From Calliopum simillimum (lineage: Eukaryota; Arthropoda; Insecta; Diptera; Lauxaniidae), in the NCBI GenBank assembly GCA_951812925.1, contig OX638370.1:2194001-2258000 (forward strand): 64,000 bases of DNA. The letters are read 5' to 3'. The notes below the pieces were generated by a model, which was not told where the DNA came from, searched no databases, and was given only the letters and a program-made list of their open reading frames with translations. The position numbers and the translations under genes are program-made. Position 1 is the stretch's first letter. Every line of letters begins with the position of its first letter. Positions 24,040 through 33,756 of this stretch are shown here, piece after piece.

Positions 24040-24600
24040 GTGATAGAAGTAAAATGTGTAAATCGTATTTGTTTAAAAAAAATGCGAAATATTGGAGGCT
24101 GTAGTAGGATTGTTGAATAGTTTTCCAGTAAAGGATGTTATCAGAGAAAATAATCGGAGAGATATTGAGCTAAAACTTAATTTTGCAACACAATAAACTA
24201 TCATGTTTCTAGTGTGATGTCGTACTAGACAAAATTGCATCACAAGAAAGATGGGAATACAAGGATGCTCGAGTGCAAAAATATAAAATCACTATTGAGA
24301 AAACTGTTTCATGTATTTCTCTAGAGTCCGTTCCATCTATAGAAAAGAGTTCAACCACCTACGTCACTGCAGTGCTCGCGAGAGTCGATAGTCTCCACTA
24401 TATTATTATCTTCTCTTCTTATAGGAGCTAAAATTGTATGTTTTTTTGTTTTTTTATTGGTTTGTTTTTTTGTTTGTTTGTTTTTTTGTTTGTACTTATT
24501 TCTGTGCCAATATTTTTTCTCGAAAACGGCTACAGCGATTTTAATGAAACTTGAGATAGTGTTAGATATTAGCAAACAATGAAGAATGAGCTAAGTTTGA
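24040..24600. other. No gene seen
   Basis: AT-rich, with a T/G-rich tract (TTTTTTTGTTTGT) at 24438-24492. Nothing supported. Confidence 0.45.
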
Positions 24601-25560
24601 ACTTTGTAGATGCTCACCAGAGGCCGTGGCACTGCACTAAATTTTAAATTTGATTTAGTCATAACTCACAAACCATACAAGGTATTTGGACGAAATTTGG
24701 TGAGCGGGTACGGCTTAATATTGCCTTGTAACAGACAAAAAGTAAGCGGGATAGCCACGCCCACTTTTCAGCCCTTGAAAATTTTGATTCAATATTACTC
24801 GAAAACGACTCCAACAATTTTAATGAAAATTTAGGAGATATTACCTCTAAAAACAAGAATTCATATGTGATACGCCGTTATATTGGGAAAACTCGTTGAA
24901 GGGCGTGGCACCACCCACAAAAATATAAAACGGTATAAAAAGAGAAATGTCGCCATTGCGCGTGGAACCTCCCATTCAAGCAAAACACGTTAAATGCTAT
25001 TTCTCGCAAATGTTACAAGATATTTTAATGACATTTGGTATGTAGGTACTACTTATCAATGCCTTGTAATAACCGAAAAGTGGGCGGTATCTAAGAAGTG
25101 CCACGCCCCTTTTTTAACCATTGAAAATTTTAATTCAATATTACTCGAAAACGAATTCAACAATTTTAATGAAAATTTAAAATATTTTCCCCTGAAAACA
25201 AGTATTAATATGTGATATGCCGTTATATTAGGAAAACTCGTTGGAGGGCGTGGCACTGCCCACAAAAATTTAATACGCTATAGGAAGAATACTACTAAAG
25301 CAATCTTTCTGAATTTAACTGTAGGGAATCTTCTTTTTATGAGGCACCTACGAGCTGAAAGTGGGCAAAATATCGCAGGTGGGCGTGGAACCTCCCATAC
25401 AAGTAAAACAAACTAAATGCTATTTAACGCAAATGGTACAACATATTTTGATGAAATTTGGTATGCGGATCTGGATCACGAGTATCTAAAGCATAACAAA
25501 AAGTGTGCTTTGTTCAATAATTACCACGCCCACTTTTTTCCAAAATAAAAATTTTAGTTA
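24601..25560. repeat. Old tandem repeat with GGGCGTGGC blocks
   Basis: Diverged repeats. GTTATATTGGGAAAACTCGTTG at 24879 and GTTATATTAGGAAAACTCGTTG at 25224 are each followed by AGGGCGTGGCAC and CCCACAAAAAT. CGTGGAACCTCCCAT occurs at 24962 and 25386, and TATTACTCGAAAACGA at 24792 and 25139. The order is kept over about three copies with indels. It is an old interspersed repeat, not a gene. Confidence 0.65.
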
Positions 25561-26459
25561 ATAACTCATGCCCAAAAAAAAAATGGAATGAACTTTCCAA
25601 GGCATGATGATACGATATTTCAGCCCCCATACAAGAGACGAAATATTTTGGATGCGTGGCGTATCCAATTTATTTATTTTAAGTCATTCTATTTCTCTTA
25701 AAAAATTTGAAGTTCTTGATATTTTTCCATACCATACGATATTTTCCGAGTTTTTTCTTATTATTTTTCTCATTGGTTAATTTATCATTTTGAAAGCATT
25801 GGAGGTGAAAAGGTACGAGTTTCGTAACAAAAAATAGCTATGAATAAAAACATCGACTAAAATAATAAGATCAGATTGTTGACCGAGCAGGGATCGGTCT
25901 CCAGCTACTATATATAATAAGGGATATTAACGTTCCCAGTTAATTTAACCGCATGTCGCTGAACTCTTTCTAACAACTCCAAAAAGGTTTTTGAAGTCCC
26001 ACTCTAAACGTGCAAAAAGAATTCAAGAGAATAGAAGAGGAGCGGCATTCAGACTTATGGGCATCATATTCAAACTTCCGAGCTTTAGCTTGATAAAACA
26101 GATCATCGAATTGTTTACAATATCACATGATTATCATAAGCAAAAGTTAAACTTCAGTTCTCAATGTATATTCTAGCCCCCCCTCCCCCCGTCAACAGCT
26201 TCCACTTTTAAATAATATAGTTAACATATAAATTTAAAGTCTACAATAAAAAAACCCATTATTTGCACATGGAATATGATCGAAAAAGATCATATGTAGC
26301 AGTATGTGCTGGAAAATAGCTCAAACAACCAACATGGCAGATCACGAATTTTGCACAAAGACATGATTTTTAATAAAGACCAAAATAAAGTAATCCCTAA
26401 TTTAAGGCGATGTAAGCAGCACGGATGAAATCTAATACTAAACAAATATCAAAGTCATA
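25561..26459. other. No gene seen
   Basis: AT-rich. A C-run of CCCCCCTCCCCCC type lies at 26177-26191. No domain in the frame at 25991-26176. Confidence 0.45.
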
Positions 26460-27240
26460 AAAAATCCTCACAAAGACCACAACGTCACGATAAGAGGAAT
26501 CATTTCGAACAGAGCGAGCGATACAGCGAGCGAGGAAAAACAAAAAGGAAACTCCAGTCGCGCAGCCGTATTTCGCAGTGTCTGACAGTCAAGAATTATT
26601 ATCGCATTAGCGTCTAAGAAAGCAGCGCTAACAATGGCGAATAAACCAACTGAGTGACTAACGAACTGACTGATAAACGTAACGTAAAAAACGTGACTTG
26701 ACAATTACGAAAAGTCGTAAGTAGTAAGCATATAAAATAGTCTGAATATATATGCGATAGATATATATGAGACAACAAAAGAGAAAAAATCTAAGCAAAG
26801 AATCAGCTGATGCGGCTTATAGCTGCAGACTTGACAAGCGCCGAATTAGACCAGCTACTGCCGGCACTTAAATGCCATAGAAAGACTGCGATTTACAAGA
26901 AAAATCTTTTATTTTTATGGCTCCCTTAAAGCAAAGAACTCTGTTATTTGTTGCTCTTTTTTTTTGCTTAATCAACGCTGCATTTTCACAGCAAATAAAT
27001 CACGATCAGTGCGCCAAGAAATTGAAACCGTAACAGAAACCGAAAGTTATTGCTGTTGAATTGTTAGCGAATTTGGTTGCAATGAAACGCGTGGTGGTTT
27101 TTGTGGTTCTACTCTAATAAACATTTGCTGGAAAATTTAAGCGGACAACAAAAGAAAATATGACTGGCTTTTACTATGGACTGCTGAAGCACTTTGATAA
27201 AACGTCCCGTCTTGTCAACAAACTGTTGCCTACCACACGT
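26460..27240. promoter_or_regulatory. GC-richer unique island, candidate regulatory or first-exon DNA
   Basis: AGCGAGCGATACAGCGAGCGAGG (26512-26534) is GAGA-like, followed by CAGTGTCTGACAGTCAAG, CAACTGAGTGACTAACGAACTGAC and similar leader-like words. An ATG at 26634 opens a six-codon frame. Such wording is common in fly 5' leaders and promoters. No direct core promoter assignment is possible. Confidence 0.3.
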
Positions 27241-27510
27241 TAGTTAGTTCATTAGGAAATTGGAAAATTTAAAAAATGTAAAGTTAAACGGCCTTAACTG
27301 GGTTATTTAAATTCTGTCTTTCATTGGGTATTGTTTGAGGTTGTTAAATTTTAGGTGAAGAGCTCAAAATTTTAGCTATCTTTCAGCGTTAAGCTCTGCT
27401 AGACTCTTAAGAGATAGAAACTTTTGACCGAAGAAGAAACTTCTAGCACTGAAGAGAGCATTCTGCTCAAAAGTGCACAGAAGTTTCATCATCTTTGATA
27501 CGTTTCATCA
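27241..27510. other. No gene seen
   Basis: AT-rich flank of the palindromic element that follows. Confidence 0.4.
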
Positions 27511-27850
27511 TCTCCCAGAAATAACACCATACGAAATAACGCCAGAACTTTTTGGAAATAGTCCCAGAAAAAATTTTGGAAATAAGGACAAAAGAAATCC
27601 ATACAAAATTCTGGCGTTATTTCCACTTGGCTTTATTTCAAAAATAAGGCCAAAATTTTGTATGGAGATTTTCTTTCGTTATTTTCTTTTAGTAACCACA
27701 TAACTTTCGAAACAAAGCCATGTTTTTTGGAAAAAGCACCAGAAATGTTTTGGCTTTATTTCCAAAACAAAATCGAAATAACGCCAGAATTTTGTATGGA
27801 AGCTTTTCTGGCTTTATTTCCAAAAATTTTCTGGGGTTATTTCCGGGAGA
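27511..27850. mobile_element. Palindromic element built on GAAATAACGCCAGAA
   Basis: The end TCTCCCAGAAATAAC (27511) is mirrored by GTTATTTCCGGGAGA-type sequence ending at 27850. GAAATAACGCCAGAA, CTGGCGTTATTTC and close variants (CTTTATTTCCAAAA, AGGCCAAAATTTTGTATGG) recur at least nine times in both orientations. No coding sequence. The shared AAATAACGCC core and GGAAATA spacing link it to 14934-15187. Confidence 0.75.
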
Positions 27851-27889
27851 CAAATTGGACATAAATTGTATATAGGATAACTAATTAAT

Positions 27890-28249
27890 CAGACCTGCTC
27901 CGAAATCCGTATGATTTTAATTACTTTTCATTTAGAAGGCTTTTTGATGAAAACGGTGAGTCAAATGAAAAAAGTATTAGAATCTTGCTATGGAGATTCC
28001 AAAAATAGCATTGATTTGTATTGACGAAAAAGTAACCGTTTAGGAAACATTCTTAAATATCGCAAACCGTCGAAAAATTTGAATTTATCGAATATTCCTT
28101 AAATACAAACCAATATTAGTTCTACAACTAGTTCTCTAGTTCTCCACAAAAGAGATTCTAATACTTTTTATCCTTCGATTCACTGTTTTCATCAAAAAGC
28201 TTCCGAAATAAAAAGTAATTGAAACCACACGGATTACAGAACAAGCCTG
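27890..28249. mobile_element. Foldback (MITE-like) element
   Basis: The CAGACCTGCTCCGAAATCCG end at 27890 is mirrored by CGGATTACAGAACAAGCCTG ending at 28249. Pairing continues through AATTACTTTTCATTT and GGCTTTTTGATGAAAACGGTGA for about 80 bp per arm. The AT-rich flanks (AAT on both sides) do not define the duplication. It has no coding sequence. Confidence 0.8.
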
Positions 28250-29351
28250 AATAATTAAAATTTTGCTTAGTTACAAAAGTGTAAATTATTTTTCATAAAA
28301 ATACGGAAAATGCTAGAAAAATCAAATTTATTCCCATTTGTTCCAAATTTTAACATTCAACACACTATGGGTTAATGGAAAAACTGAACTGTAAATAACT
28401 GAAAATTAATTAATTTATTTAATTAAAAATATTTAATTGATTAAAATTCCTTATAAAAATAAAAATAAAATTAATGAATTGCGCATGAGCACCACCACGC
28501 ATCGCTATGGTAGGTCTTAACCCAGTGTACCCCACACACCGATGAGGCCTTAAACGCTGCACTGAAATAAAGAGTATGTTGTTGTTAATTTTGTTATTGC
28601 TGTTTGCTGAATAACTGCACGTATAGCGGTCGTCAATTTTTGCCGCTGTGGTCGGTTGTTGCATGTTTTGTGTAGACACGTCTCCGGCTTTTTGCATCCC
28701 TGCAGTTGCTCGAAGCCTTCTTCTTAAGCTAATGCATATTGGATGTCTGTAACCAACCATATACATCACAGTGGGATTTGATGCACAAAGAAGGGAAATC
28801 ATGTTGATTTGGCGCCAACAATGATAGAACTAGAAATCGGGTTTCCTTTGTGTTACAAAATTCATGGTTAAAATAACAAAATCCTTCGTTAAAATAACAA
28901 ATTTTGTAGTTAAAATGTCCAGTTTGTAATTTCATTAGTTCACCTAACAAAAACGACTTAAGTAGTTCGGGCATAGTGTCAAATTTTTCAATATAATCTA
29001 CATATATAAAATTGCTCATGTGAAAAACTTATGTAACGCTATAGCGCAAAGTACACTGAGCAAATTTTTATAATTTTTCTTTGAAAACATTTATTTGTGC
29101 TAAGGAGCATACTGGCACACTTTAAAGGTAAAACTTTTTTATGTAGTTTGAAGTTATTGCAAAGAAGAGTTCAATGCATGCATAAAAACTTTCGTTTACA
29201 TCCGCTTCGTTAATGCTATGCTGCTTCTTGAATTTTGTGTTGTTCTCTTTTCCGACTCTTTCATTTGTTGTTTTTTTTTTATTCTTGAAGAGAAATTATA
29301 GAATTTGTTCTTAAGGGATCGATTTTATGAGTGATGCCAACTTATTGATTT
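28250..29351. other. No gene seen
   Basis: Frames on the minus strand at 28419-28802 and 28729-29019 overlap and show no domain. The 28490-28760 part is less AT-rich (CACCACGCATCGCTATGG) and could be unique functional DNA, but there is no specific evidence. Confidence 0.4.
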
Positions 29352-30255
29352 TCACAACAAATTTGAACTTTTAGCGATATTCTGGATGTTTTTCGATACT
29401 TTGGACTTTTATCGATTTTTTCGATGCTTTTCAATTCTGATGGACTTCACCAATTTCTTCGATGTATTCCAATATTTTTCGATACTTTTGGAATTTTACC
29501 GATATTTTAGATGTTTTTGATGCTTTTGGACTTTCATCGAAGTATTTTAGTATTATTCGATACTTTTTACCGATTTCTTTGATGTATTCCAATTTTCAAT
29601 TTTCAATACTTTTAGACTTTTACCGATATGTTAGATGTTTTTGAAACTTTTGGACTTTTACCGATTTTTTCGAAATATTTCAGTTTTTTTTTCGATACAT
29701 TTGACTTTACCGAATTTTTCGATGTATGTATTTGAATATTTTTCGATACATTTGGACATTAACCGACATTTGAGATGTGTTTCGATACTTTTGTACTTTT
29801 ACCGATTTCTTCGCTGTGTTCCAGTATTTTTCGATACATTTGGACATTAACCGGAATGTTAGATGTTTTGATACTTTTGGAGTTTTACTGATTTTTTCGA
29901 AGTTTTACAGTGTTTTTCAATACTCTTTGACTTCACCGATTTTTTCGATGTATTTCAATATTTTTCGATATATTTGGACTTTTACCGATATATAATATAT
30001 TTTTTAATACATTATCCGATATTGTAGATGTGTCTCGATTCTTTTGTACTTTTACCGATATGTTAGATGTTTTTTGGAATTTTACCGATTTTTATTACAG
30101 TGTTTTTCGATACTCTTTGACTTCACCGATTTCTTCGATGTATTTCAATATTTTTCGATACATTTGGACATTAACCGATATTTTAGATGTTTCCCGATAC
30201 TTTTGGACTTTTTCGATATTTTAGATGTTTTACGATACACTTTGACTTTTACCAA
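29352..30255. repeat. Minisatellite, ~40-bp units (TTTTTCGATACTTTTGGACTT...)
   Basis: Imperfect tandem units with the order TTTTTCGATAC(T/A)TTTGGAC, TTTTACCGAT, then ATTTTAGATGTT or TTCTTCGATGTATT. Units repeat about every 35-45 bp for 900 bp. The Phe/Tyr/Asp-rich frames at 29462-30286 are repeat by-products. A reversed, shorter relative lies at 47755-47890. Confidence 0.85.
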
Positions 30256-30589
30256 CATTACGGATGTGACAATTTTATTTCATTAAATAAAATAAATCTA
30301 TTGGAGCGTTTGTTTTCCGTATAAGATTGTTAGAGTGCTTTCTGGCTTATAAGCCGCTTTTTTATTATTCATTTAAGTGGAATTTGTTCTTTTAGTTTTA
30401 TCTGCGAAGTAAAACAGCTAGATTACCAATAAAAAAGATCAGCTCACTTTCAGTTATTTAGTGATTTGCTTCACTGTGCATCAGCACTTAATGCACCCGT
30501 TCCCCACAAATGCGCACATTTTGCTTGCAATGCAAAAAACCAGATTTTTTTTGGCGAAGCCTCTGTTTGAGGTGCCGGTTTGGGTTTAG
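30256..30589. other. No gene seen
   Basis: AT-rich flank without supported features. Confidence 0.4.
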
Positions 30590-30880
30590 ATCGTAATGGA
30601 GCTGCAGTGGAGCTGTGATGACGATGAGGTTCGTTGGACGCTCGATCGTACGTTGGCTTCGTTCCGTTTGTTGAATCGTTCTTTCTTATGCGATTCGCTT
30701 GCCTGTCAGTCAGTCAATTTGACGTTTCGTCAGTACGTCAGTTAGTTGTCGTCTCAAGACGAAACTGGGTCAGTTGCAGCTTTTCTGTTGTTGTTGTTGT
30801 TGCTGTTGGTTTTCTTACTGGCATGACTACTTTGTGTGTGCTTAGGAGCTTAGAGCCAAGTTAATAGTTACGTGTTGTCG
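30590..30880. promoter_or_regulatory. GC-richer island, candidate regulatory or leader DNA
   Basis: GGAGCTGCAGTGGAGCTGTGATGACGATG-type sequence, CGCTCGATCGTACG, CAGTCAGTCAATTTGACG, and (GTT)n at 30786-30803. In the minus direction it reads like a fly leader (CAGGCAAGCGAATCGC, similar to 13910-13930). No long frame. Confidence 0.28.
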
Positions 30881-30930
30881 TTGTTGTAGTTGTTGCATTT
30901 TATTATTGTAATTTTTTTTTCGTTTGCAAG

Positions 30931-31078
30931 TCAAATCTACAGTGAACGTCAACGGCTTGCAAATGAAGTTAAAACTCTGAAGAAACAAAAAAGAAAACCA
31001 AAAGAAACTAAGAGTGATCGGCGTCTGAAGAAAAGGATGACTCGACTTCTTGGAAAGAATTTATTTGCTGTTTTTCTT
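30931..31078 (+). CDS. Candidate internal exon with a basic, helix-like frame
   Basis: I do not recognise this protein. A T-rich tract ending TTTGCAAG (30911-30930) looks like a 3' splice site. It is followed by an open frame from 30932 that reads QIYSERQRLANEVKTLKK, then a Lys/Arg-rich part, then KKRMTRLLGKNLFAVFL. A possible donor GTATGC starts at 31079. The frame stays open to 31138. Heptad-like Leu/Val spacing suggests a coiled coil, as after some zinc-finger domains, but that is conjecture. It may be chance or a pseudogene. Confidence 0.25.
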
Positions 31079-31286
31079 GTATGCATAACAATAATTTGCA
31101 ATGCTTGTGATTATAATTCATTTCTATATCTAGAATAACTATCTATTTCGCCAATTTAAGGCCTAAGCTAGAGTACAATTCGCATATCTGTTTCGGGGCC
31201 CCAAAAACTACCTTTGAACTATTAGAGCTGTAGAGTTCAATGACGTTCGATGAAGTTTATACGAAATGTCGAATAGTGATGAGCGA

Positions 31287-31424
31287 ATCAAGACCAAGAC
31301 CAGAACCATAGCAGTCTTGATTTTTATCTTGGACAGAGTCTTGGTCTTGATTTTGATATTGCGTTTTGGTATTGGTCTTGATCTTGGGCATTTAGTCTTG
31401 GTCTCGATCTTGGTCTTGAAAAAA
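31287..31424. repeat. Short relative of the CCAAGA array with inverted arms
   Basis: AATCAAGACCAAGACCAGAACC is followed by ATAGCAGTC, then TTGATTTTGATATTG and several TCTTGG-type units to 31424. The same order occurs at 6247-7428, where the left arm is greatly expanded. Left and right arms are complementary and could pair. Confidence 0.7.
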
Positions 31425-32160
31425 TACCTAACCGTATTAAACCTAGATTTTGCGTAAAACGGATTAAAGTGACGTCTCAATGATCTCCAAAAATTTTATA
31501 AAACTTTCAGCACACTTTTTTGACACCATCTTTCAGATTTTCAAGGGAAACCTGAACTTTTAATTTTTTATATTTTAATCAGTATACTTTTCAAAAGCCA
31601 AGCCGGTAATAATAAGTCTTTGATTTTTTCGCTATATAGCCATATCCAAAAGTGTATATGTTACGGGGCATCTTTCCGAATTTTCTCAAGTAAAATACAG
31701 AAAAATCGTATGTGGTACACAGGGAGGAAAAGGGCTTGAAAAACTAAATCGCTCAAGACGGCCACATAACAGGTCTTTAAAATCTTAAAAAATTCAAGCA
31801 AACTCCTTTGTGTATGATGTTTTTTTAATTTAAGCCCGCAACGCCGAGTAAAAAACGAAAAATTTTGAATTTTCAGGTAAAACTACTTCCTGACAGCCCC
31901 CTATTACGAAATTTTCTTGTTTACCTATGGGAAATTTCATTTTACAATTCTAAGTAGGATATATTCCACCACACTTGGTTATAAAATACGAAAAAAAAAA
32001 TAAATTTCTTAAATCCTTGGTCAAACAATTGAAGATAATTTTCGGATATGACCATTTAACGCCTAGCATTGTCATTGTAAAAAAATTTTCTGTTCAAACA
32101 TTTTTGCGAAATAATTTTTTAAGTGTATTTATTATGATTTTCATCTGATTTTTATTAAGC
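31425..32160. other. No gene seen
   Basis: AT-rich, without supported repeats or frames. Confidence 0.45.
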
Positions 32161-32560
32161 TATCAAATTTACAACTCTCATGTTCCGCCCACTGTCTTTT
32201 TCCACGATCGTATTCTTGGCCCAAATCACTGACTTTAAGTTGCGCAATCGTGATTTTCTTTCCCTCATCAATGGTTTTTTCGTTTATGCGCATGCGGCAC
32301 GTTTTTGCGCTTCACTTTTGCTTTCAAAAGCATTGTTTTTTGTTGTTGTTGTTGTTGCTGTCAGTAGTTGCCATAGTGCATCATTTACTATTTATTTAGT
32401 TTAATAAATTTCATTTTTTTCTGCCTTCGATATTCTCTGTCTTGGCTGGTTTCTACACTTCTTGGCATGAGAGTTCAACGTTCAGCATTTGAACGACCAA
32501 CATCAACCACGTTAGAGCGTAACGAATGCTGCTGCTGTTGCAAAGTTGCAGAAAACAGCT
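32161..32560. promoter_or_regulatory. GC-richer island, weak regulatory candidate
   Basis: GTTCCGCCCACTG, CACGATCGTATTC, TATGCGCATGCGGCACG and (GTT)n at 32341-32356. Composition is like the other islands of this window. No exon can be defined. Confidence 0.22.
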
Positions 32561-33553
32561 AAATAGTATGGACAGGGTTGCCATGTAGCAATGCAGCACA
32601 GCAAAAAGCTTGGGTGTAAAATTCAAACTTAACTGGTATGAATGCAAATTCACACCAAACTTGGTAAAGCATCTATGTTTCAATTTAATATACAAACCGT
32701 TTATGCTTGTTCGTATAAAATGTATATATATTAGGGTGGGCCAAATTGTATGGAGGAAATTTTATCGACCTCGGCTACCCCCCTATGTGAAAGTTCATTC
32801 AATTCTATGAATATTTGCCCAAGGAACTATACCTCTGCGTTCAAATTTAGTTCGGCGCATTTTCAATTGAAAATTTTACCTTGCGTTAAATATTTATTTT
32901 TATGCTTAATTTTCAAAATTCCTATAGAGACAAAAGTAATATCATAATATGTTTTGGCTGGTATTCTGTCAGTAACCCATAAAATTGAGTTTTGTTTTTA
33001 CGAAAAGTTTACTTAATAGCGTGGAATTGATTATATTTATTCCAAAAAATTATATCGGTCAAATTATATATATTTATTATAAACGATTCATATTTTCACA
33101 TAGATTTTTGGTATGTTGTACTGTAAAATTAAAAAAAGCGGCTAATTTTTTCCTAAAACTGCCACTAGATGTTGCCCTGGAAAAAAATAAGTGTCAAATT
33201 TGCATTCTAGCATCCAACAGCACTTGGGTTGGTGTTTCGATTGAAAAAATCCGTGTAAAAATATGAATCGTTTATAATAAATTAGTTATTTGACCGATAT
33301 AATTTTTTGGAATAAATAGACTCAATTCCACGCTATTAAGTAAACTTTTCGTAAAAACAGAACTCAATTTTATGGGTTACTGACAGAATACCAGCCAAAA
33401 CATATTATAGGAATTTTGAAAATTAAGCATAAAAATAAATATTGAACGCAAGGTAAAATTTTCAATTGAAAATGCGCCGAACTAAAGTTGAACGTAGAGG
33501 TATAGTTATTTGGGAAAATATTCATAGAATGAAATGAACTTTTAGCCTAGGTT

Positions 33554-33558
33554 GGTGT
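33554..33558. repeat. Left target-site duplication of copia (GGTGT)
   Basis: GGTGT precedes the left LTR and is repeated at 37862-37866 after the right LTR. Five base pairs is normal for copia integrases. Confidence 0.92.
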
Positions 33559-33734
33559 TCTTAGAAAAATATAAAGACAGAAGTATACAATTCGTTTGAA
33601 TATTTATTAGGAAGTGAAAAAATATTTGAATAAAATTATATTTTGAAAATACAAAATATCAATGTTAAACAGATTCAAATATTTAGAAAACAAAAGGTTC
33701 TTTGAGAACAAGTGTTATTGAAATTATCGCAACA
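33559..33734 (-). repeat. Copia 3' LTR
   Basis: 176 bp. In the element's direction it starts TGTTGCGATAATTTC and ends TTTCTAAGA. The missing CA end is confirmed by both LTR junctions (before the PBS and before the target duplication). No mismatch to the 5' LTR was found. Confidence 0.96.
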
Positions 33735-33743
33735 CCCCTTCTC
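33735..33743 (-). promoter_or_regulatory. Copia polypurine tract
   Basis: GAGAAGGGG in the element's direction lies directly next to the 3' LTR. It would prime plus-strand DNA synthesis. Confidence 0.85.
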
Positions 33744-33756
33744 AATAACATAACAT

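Noticed and set aside
24601..25560. Conserved coding exon repeated three times
   Set aside because: Frames break in every copy and the conserved blocks are GGGCGTGGC-type interspersed-repeat wording.
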